Shown here: piece by piece, positions 59,582-64,000 of the stretch
How the letters are laid out: the number at the start of each line of letters is the position of its first letter
How positions within the stretch are numbered: position 1 is the first letter of the stretch
Source: Caballeronia glathei
GTDB lineage: Bacteria; Pseudomonadota; Gammaproteobacteria; Burkholderiales; Burkholderiaceae
Direction: 5' to 3'
Length of the DNA: 64,000 bases
Assembly (NCBI RefSeq): GCF_000698595.1
Contig: NZ_JFHC01000008.1
Coordinates: 1-64,000, forward strand
Translations under genes and position numbers: made by a program
The notes under the pieces: model-generated
What the model was told of the DNA's origin: nothing
Databases searched by the model: none
Seen by the model: the letters and a program-made list of their open reading frames with translations, nothing else

Positions 59582-60426
59582 GCGCGCACGACGTGTTCAT
59601 CGCGCGGCACAGCTTCATCGAACTGACCGCGCGCGAGCGCGCCCGCGCGCTCCTCGATCCGGGCACCTTCCGCGAGCTGCTCGGCCCGTTCGACCGGCTG
59701 GAATCGCCGTGGCTCGCGATGCAGAACGTCGTCTGCCAGTCCGATGACGGCGTGGTGATCGCGCGCGGCGCGCTCGGCGGGGAGCCGGCCGTGATCGCCG
59801 CGATCGAGCCGGCGTTTCAGGGCGGCAGCATCGGCGAAGTCTCGGGAACCAAGATCGCGGCGGCGCTCGAACTCGCCGCGAGGGAATTCGACGCGGGCCG
59901 CACGATCCGCCCCGTAATCCTGTTCGAAACCGGCGGCGTGCGCCTGCAGGAGGCGAACCTCGGCCTTGCCGTGATCGCGGAGATCCATGCGGCGATCGTC
60001 GCACTGCGGCGGCATGTGCCGGTGGTCGGCGTGATCGGCGGGATGGTCGGATGCTTCGGCGGGATGTCGCTCGCCGCGGCGCTCTGCACGGAACTCGTGA
60101 TGACACGGCAGGCCCGGCTCGGCATGAACGGGCCGGAAGTGATCGAAGAGGAAGCGGGCATCGCGGAACTCGATTCCGGCGACCGGCGGCTCATCTGGTC
60201 GATGATCGGCGGCGAGGAGCGCGTAGCGGTCGGGCTCGCCGATACGCTCGCAGAAGACGATACCGGCGAGGTGCGCGACGCCGTGCTCGCCGCGTTCGGG
60301 CGGGGCGTGCCGGCGAGCCACCGCAGCGAACAGGTAGAGCGGCAGCTGGAGAGGCTCGCGCGCGTGAATCCCGACGCCATCGATCCCGAATCGCTGCGCG
60401 CGCTCTGGCAAGGAGACGCACGATGA
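59578..60426 (+). CDS. mdcD: Malonate decarboxylase beta subunit
   Basis: With MdcE forms the malonyl-S-ACP decarboxylase. The 282-residue carboxyltransferase-fold protein has GRTIRPVILFETGGVRLQEANLG and VVGVIGGMVGCFGGMSLAAALC, the CoA/ACP-binding and active-site regions of the beta subunit. AAGGAG lies just before the ATG, which overlaps the mdcC stop; the mdcD stop overlaps the mdcE start as ATGA. Confidence 0.95.
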   Translation: MSAHDVFIARHSFIELTARERARALLDPGTFRELLGPFDRLESPWLAMQNVVCQSDDGVVIARGALGGEPAVIAAIEPAFQGGSIGEVSGTKIAAALELAAREFDAGRTIRPVILFETGGVRLQEANLGLAVIAEIHAAIVALRRHVPVVGVIGGMVGCFGGMSLAAALCTELVMTRQARLGMNGPEVIEEEAGIAELDSGDRRLIWSMIGGEERVAVGLADTLAEDDTGEVRDAVLAAFGRGVPASHRSEQVERQLERLARVNPDAIDPESLRALWQGDAR

Positions 60427-61277
60427 ACGGCCTGCATTCACGCGGCAAGACATGGTTCGATGCGTTGACCTCGCGCGCCGGCGGGGAGCAAGGCGGCCCG
60501 GTGCGTGCCGCCGACGCGCCGCTCGGCGGCGAACGCGCACGCTTCATCGCGGTCGTGCCCGATCCGCTCAACCGCTTTGTCCGCGCGCGGGACAACGTCG
60601 TCGGACTCGAACAGGGGTGGCACCTCGCACGCGCCGTTCGCGAGGCGCTCGAAGCCGACCGCGACGCGACGCACAAGCGCCCGCTCATTGCGATCGTCGA
60701 TGTGAAGAGCCAGGCTTACGGGCGCCGCGAGGAACTGCTCGGCATCCATCTCGCGTGCGCGGGCGCCGTCGATGCCTATGCGAGCGCGCGGCTCGCGGGG
60801 CATCCGGTGATCGCGCTGATCGTCGGTCCGGCGATGTCGGGCGCCTACCTCGCGCACGGCTATCAGGCCAATCGCATCATCGCGCTCGATGCGCCCGGCA
60901 CGACCGTCCACGCGATGGGCAAGGAAGCGGCGGCGCGCGTCACGCGGCGCAGCGTCGAGGGGCTCGAAGCGCTCGGCGACACGGTGCTGCCGATGTCCTA
61001 CAAGATGAGCGCCTACGCGAAGCTCGGGCTGCTGCACGAGCTGATCGACGGCGTCGATGCGGACGCGCCCGCCGCCGCCGACATCGAGCGCGTAAGGGCT
61101 TCGCTCATCGCGGCCGTGGCGGATGCGCGCAGTGGTCCGCGCGACCTGTCGAACCGGCTTGCGTCCGCGGATGCGAAGCGCACGCGCGCCGCGTCGATCG
61201 AAGCACGCAGGCGCCTTGCCGAGCAATGGGATCAGGACCCGGATCAGGACCCGGGCCAGGACCGGGACGCGACGTGA
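60423..61277 (+). CDS. mdcE: Malonate decarboxylase gamma subunit
   Basis: Second half of the decarboxylase, paired with MdcD. The 284-residue protein begins GLHSRGKTWFDALT and contains LIAIVDVKSQAYGRREELLGIHLACAGA and LIVGPAMSGAYLAHGYQANRII, which are family motifs. The C-terminus ends in an acidic repeat (DQDPDQDPGQDRD). ATG 60423 overlaps the mdcD stop; the stop overlaps the mdcG start as GTGA. Confidence 0.95.
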   Translation: MNGLHSRGKTWFDALTSRAGGEQGGPVRAADAPLGGERARFIAVVPDPLNRFVRARDNVVGLEQGWHLARAVREALEADRDATHKRPLIAIVDVKSQAYGRREELLGIHLACAGAVDAYASARLAGHPVIALIVGPAMSGAYLAHGYQANRIIALDAPGTTVHAMGKEAAARVTRRSVEGLEALGDTVLPMSYKMSAYAKLGLLHELIDGVDADAPAAADIERVRASLIAAVADARSGPRDLSNRLASADAKRTRAASIEARRRLAEQWDQDPDQDPGQDRDAT

Positions 61278-61927
61278 AACCGCATGACCTGTTGCGGCTG
61301 CGCACGGACACACCGCCTTTCGCCGGCGCGCCCGCCTGGGTCGCCGCAGCACTGGCGCGCGCGCCGTATGTCGTCGTGCGCCGCGCGCGGCGCGAAGGCG
61401 ACACGATTGCCGTCGGCGTGCGCGGCCGCGCGCGCAACGAGCGCTTCGGCGCGTGGCTCGATCCGCGCCATGCGGCCGAAGTGATTGCGCCCGAAGACCT
61501 GCGCCACGCCGCCCCGCGCGCCGGCCATGACGATCATGGCGCTCGTCACGAACGCGCCGCCCTGCCCGCGTTCGAGCTCTTGCGCGCCATCGCGCCGCTG
61601 CTCGATGCGGGCGGCCACGCGTGGGGACCATCGGGCAGCGCGGGCTTCGAGCTGGCGAGCGGCGTCGAGACCGTCACGCCGACGAGCGACCTCGATCTCG
61701 TGCTGCGCGCCCCCGCACCGCTCTCCCGCGAAGAAGCCGCCGCCCTCTTCGAAGCCCTTTCGAGCGCCGCACGCGACGCGGGCACCCGCGTCGACGTACA
61801 GGTCGAAACGCGCGACGGCGCGTTCTCGCTCGCTGAGTTCGCGCGCTCGACCCCGCGCGTGATGCTGCGTTGCGCCGATGGCCCGAGGCTCGTCGCCGAT
61901 CCGTGGGACGCGGAGCGCACGGCGTGA
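61274..61927 (+). CDS. mdcG: Phosphoribosyl-dephospho-CoA transferase (holo-MdcC synthase)
   Basis: Attaches the MdcB product to the Ser of MdcC. The 217-residue nucleotidyltransferase-fold protein has GPSGSAGFELASG and the metal-binding SDLDLVLR (DxD) motif, both typical of MdcG. GTG 61274 overlaps the mdcE stop; its stop overlaps the mdcH start as GTGA. Confidence 0.93.
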   Translation: MKPHDLLRLRTDTPPFAGAPAWVAAALARAPYVVVRRARREGDTIAVGVRGRARNERFGAWLDPRHAAEVIAPEDLRHAAPRAGHDDHGARHERAALPAFELLRAIAPLLDAGGHAWGPSGSAGFELASGVETVTPTSDLDLVLRAPAPLSREEAAALFEALSSAARDAGTRVDVQVETRDGAFSLAEFARSTPRVMLRCADGPRLVADPWDAERTA

Positions 61928-62868
61928 TCGCGTTCCTGTTCCCCGGCCAGGGCGCGCAGGGTGCGGGCTTCCTGCATGCACTCGGTGGCCCGCTGCCGCA
62001 TCCGGTTATCGCCGAGACGTTCACCGAAGCATCCGATGTGCTGGCACGCGACGTGTCCCGCCTCGATGACGCCGGCGCACTGCGCTCGACGGTCGCGGTG
62101 CAGATCGCGCTCCTCGTCGCGGGCGTCGCGGCCACGCGCGCGCTCTGCGCCGAAGGCATCGGACCGGATGCGGTCGCGGGCCTCTCGGTGGGCGCGTACG
62201 GCGCGGCGGTCGCGTGCGGCTCGATTGCATTCGACGACGCCCTGCGCCTCGTTCAGCTGCGCGCGCAACTGATGGAGCAGGCGTATCCGTCGGGCTACGG
62301 GATGCTTGCCGTCGTCGGACTGAACGAGCGCGAGATCGGGCGCGCGATCAGCGAGAGCGGCGCGAAGGCGTATATCGGCAATCTGAACGCGCCGCGCCAG
62401 ATCGTCGTATCCGGCAGCGACTCCGCGCTCGAGCGCGTGCGGCAGCGCGTCATCGCAAGCGGTGCGCGCAAGGCCGAGCGGCTCACGGTGAACGTGCCTT
62501 CGCATTGCGAACTGCTCGACGATGCCGCGCAGCAACTGATCGCAGCCGCCGCGAAGATCGGCTTCGCGGCGCCGCGCATTCCCTACATCGGCAATCGGGG
62601 CGCGCGCGTGCTGCGCACGGCCGAGGCCGTGCGCGACGACCTCGCGACGAACCTTCGCTATCCGGTGCGCTGGCACGACGCAACGGTCGTGCTGCGCGAA
62701 CTCGGTGTACGCGTCATGGTCGAGATGCCGCCCGGGCACACGCTGAGCCAGCTTGCGGCCGAAGCGTTGTGCGAAGGATCGCCGATCGCGGCGATCGCGG
62801 TGGAACAGTCGTCGATCGGCGATGCCGCCGCGCGCATCAGAGCGGAATGCACGCGTAACGCCGACTGA
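61924..62868 (+). CDS. mdcH: Malonyl-CoA:ACP transacylase MdcH
   Basis: Loads malonyl groups onto MdcC to prime the decarboxylase. The 314-residue FabD-type protein has LFPGQGAQ at the N-terminus, the nucleophile motif GLSVGAYGAAV (GLSxG, Ser nucleophile) and the catalytic His region VPSHCELL. The GTG start overlaps the mdcG stop. Last gene of the operon; no terminator is obvious after it. Confidence 0.93.
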   Translation: MIAFLFPGQGAQGAGFLHALGGPLPHPVIAETFTEASDVLARDVSRLDDAGALRSTVAVQIALLVAGVAATRALCAEGIGPDAVAGLSVGAYGAAVACGSIAFDDALRLVQLRAQLMEQAYPSGYGMLAVVGLNEREIGRAISESGAKAYIGNLNAPRQIVVSGSDSALERVRQRVIASGARKAERLTVNVPSHCELLDDAAQQLIAAAAKIGFAAPRIPYIGNRGARVLRTAEAVRDDLATNLRYPVRWHDATVVLRELGVRVMVEMPPGHTLSQLAAEALCEGSPIAAIAVEQSSIGDAAARIRAECTRNAD

Positions 62869-63182
62869 AACGCACTGCCCCGACCGGCGCGCCACCTGCG
62901 CGCGCACCGGTTGCAACACGCCTTCCACGACTGAACCGGTCCGTCACCTCGTCGCTTTGAGCCCGTTCGCGGCTCGCCTTCCTTCGTTTGCTAACATATG
63001 CCTTACTGAATTCGCAAAAGACAGGCACGACATCGGCCGCCGGATTCGACGCGCGCGATGCGTCGCGAAATAGGAATTTTCCGGTAGTGCTTCCCTCTGC
63101 TTGTGTCGACCATTCCGCGCTGGCCCGCGAGAACACCTCGCGCACGCCGGTAAAGACACTTTCCAACACAGGTAGGCTCACA
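62869..63182 (+). other. Spacer between mdcH and the M48 gene
   Basis: About 310 bp with no gene. I see no clear terminator for mdcH or promoter for the downstream gene. The frame of the M48 gene is open from 62988, but that part is not family-like. Confidence 0.4.
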
Positions 63183-63932
63183 ATGAAACTGAATCGTTTC
63201 CTTCTCGCGGCATCGACGTGCGCGATGCTCGCCGGCTGCGCCGGCATGGACCCCAACGCGCTCGTGCAGTCGGGCCAGCTCGCGACGCAGGCGGCCATGC
63301 TCTCCGACGCCGACGTGCGCGCGCTCTCCGACAAGTCGTGCGCGCAACTGGACAGCGAAAACCAGATCGCCCCCGCGAACAGCCCGTACGCGCAGCGGCT
63401 CGACAAGATCGCCGCGCAACTGGGCAACAACATCAACGGCGTGCCGGTCGTCTACAAGGTCTATCTCACGAAGGACGTCAACGCATGGGCGATGGGCAAC
63501 GGCTGCGTGCGCGTCTACAGCGGCCTGATGGACATGATGAACGACGACGAAGTGCGCGGCGTTGTCGGTCATGAAATGGGGCATGTGGCGCTCGGCCACA
63601 CGAAGAAGGCGATGCAGGTCGCGTATGGGACGTCCGCAGTGCGCTCGGTCGCGGCGTCGGGAACCGGCATGATCGCGAGCCTGTCCGCGTCGCAGCTCGG
63701 CGATCTGTCCGAGAAATTCGTCAACGCGCAGTTCTCGCAGACGCAGGAAACCGCCGCCGACGATTATTCGTTCGACATGCAGAAGAAAAAGGGACTCGAT
63801 CCGTCCGGTCTCGTGACGGCGTTCAACAAGCTCGCGCAGAAAGACGGCGGCACGTCGAGCCTGCTCAGCTCGCACCCGGCATCGCCGGCGCGAGCCAAGC
63901 ACATTCAGGATCGGATTGCTTCGGGTAAGTAA
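63183..63932 (+). CDS. M48-family metalloprotease lipoprotein
   Basis: Periplasm-facing zinc protease of 249 residues. A lipoprotein signal (MKLNRFLLAASTCAMLAGC, lipobox LAGC, Cys19) is followed by the M48 catalytic domain with HEMGH at residues 130-134 and the downstream metal Glu in TQETAADDYSFD. Such proteins (YcaL/LoiP/BepA-like) act in outer-membrane protein quality control; which one is unclear. ATG 63183 is used. A strong terminator follows. Confidence 0.9.
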   Translation: MKLNRFLLAASTCAMLAGCAGMDPNALVQSGQLATQAAMLSDADVRALSDKSCAQLDSENQIAPANSPYAQRLDKIAAQLGNNINGVPVVYKVYLTKDVNAWAMGNGCVRVYSGLMDMMNDDEVRGVVGHEMGHVALGHTKKAMQVAYGTSAVRSVAASGTGMIASLSASQLGDLSEKFVNAQFSQTQETAADDYSFDMQKKKGLDPSGLVTAFNKLAQKDGGTSSLLSSHPASPARAKHIQDRIASGK

Positions 63933-63966
63933 TCGGACGCGATAAGCGGTCGCGAACCCATAAACA

Positions 63967-64000
63967 AAAACCCCGCAGAGCCTTGACTCTGCGGGGTTCT
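63967..64000 (+). terminator. Intrinsic terminator after the M48 gene
   Basis: AACCCCGCAGAG (63969-63980) pairs with CTCTGCGGGGTT (63987-63998). Any T-run lies beyond the window. Confidence 0.88.

Overview
This is a GC-rich, gene-dense stretch of bacterial chromosome. The gene content and orders (smc-zipA-ligA-def, dapC-dapD-yffB-like-dapE-prmB, aceA and aceB flanking a usp/LysR/haloacid-dehalogenase group, a Bordetella-type DapC, a DUF2866-like protein) point to a beta-proteobacterium of the Burkholderiaceae, most likely Paraburkholderia, Caballeronia or Burkholderia. The genus is an inference from remembered family features, not a database result. I see no insertion sequence, integrase, phage gene or CRISPR array. 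The window is largely core genome plus one accessory catabolic operon.

Layout. 1-1.4 kb: the end of an rRNA pseudouridine synthase and a small unknown gene. 1.4-9.2 kb (minus): smc, zipA, ligA, def (chromosome segregation, division, DNA ligation, N-formyl removal). 9.4-10.4 kb (minus): a DMT-type exporter. 10.8-17.1 kb (plus): the succinylase branch of diaminopimelate/lysine synthesis (dapC, dapD, dapE, with an ArsC-like reductase), then prmB and a cardiolipin synthase. 17.1-21.2 kb: glutathione peroxidase, a YheS-type ABC-F protein, a CaiB/BaiF CoA-transferase and a DUF2866-like protein. 21.3-25.4 kb: radA and alr (minus), lplT (plus). 25.4-27.8 kb (plus): thiamine salvage thiM-thiE-thiD. 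27.8-31.2 kb (minus): tightly overlapped tsaB-rimI-udg-DUF1853. 31.4-33.7 kb (plus): acyl-CoA-binding protein and a DEAD-box helicase. 34.1-39.5 kb: the glyoxylate shunt (aceA, aceB) around a universal stress protein, a LysR regulator and an L-2-haloacid dehalogenase. 39.5-41.5 kb: gamma-glutamylcyclotransferase-like, AraC and GNAT genes. 41.6-42.8 kb (minus): tRNA-Ala and three 303-bp tandem units of tRNA-Glu plus tRNA-Asp. 42.9-46.3 kb: gltX (glutamyl-tRNA synthetase), a patatin-like lipoprotein and an NlpC/P60 hydrolase. 46.5-52.2 kb (minus): yejABEF peptide importer. 52.4-54.3 kb: fabI and two paralogous His/Pro/Tyr-rich secreted proteins. 54.4-62.9 kb: an MFS transporter divergent from a GntR regulator plus mdcABCDEGH (malonate decarboxylase). 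63.2-63.9 kb: an M48 lipoprotein protease.

How parts work together. The mdc genes encode a biotin-independent malonate decarboxylase that turns malonate into acetate and CO2. Seven of the eight gene starts from the GntR gene onward are closely coupled, six of them by 4-bp stop/start overlaps. The divergent MFS gene is the only transporter present and is the best candidate malonate carrier. The glyoxylate shunt genes elsewhere in the window would be needed for growth on the resulting acetyl units. Three tRNA-Glu genes sit next to the gene that charges tRNA-Glu.

The most interesting non-coding signals are: the 303-bp tRNA triplication with a terminator after each pair; two palindromes before aceA; an 11-bp tandem repeat between the MFS and GntR genes; a long perfect hairpin with a GCGA loop between gltX and the patatin gene; and a CTAG tetranucleotide that supplies the stop codon of both convergent genes at 20.9 kb. 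I did not find a clearly novel multi-gene system.
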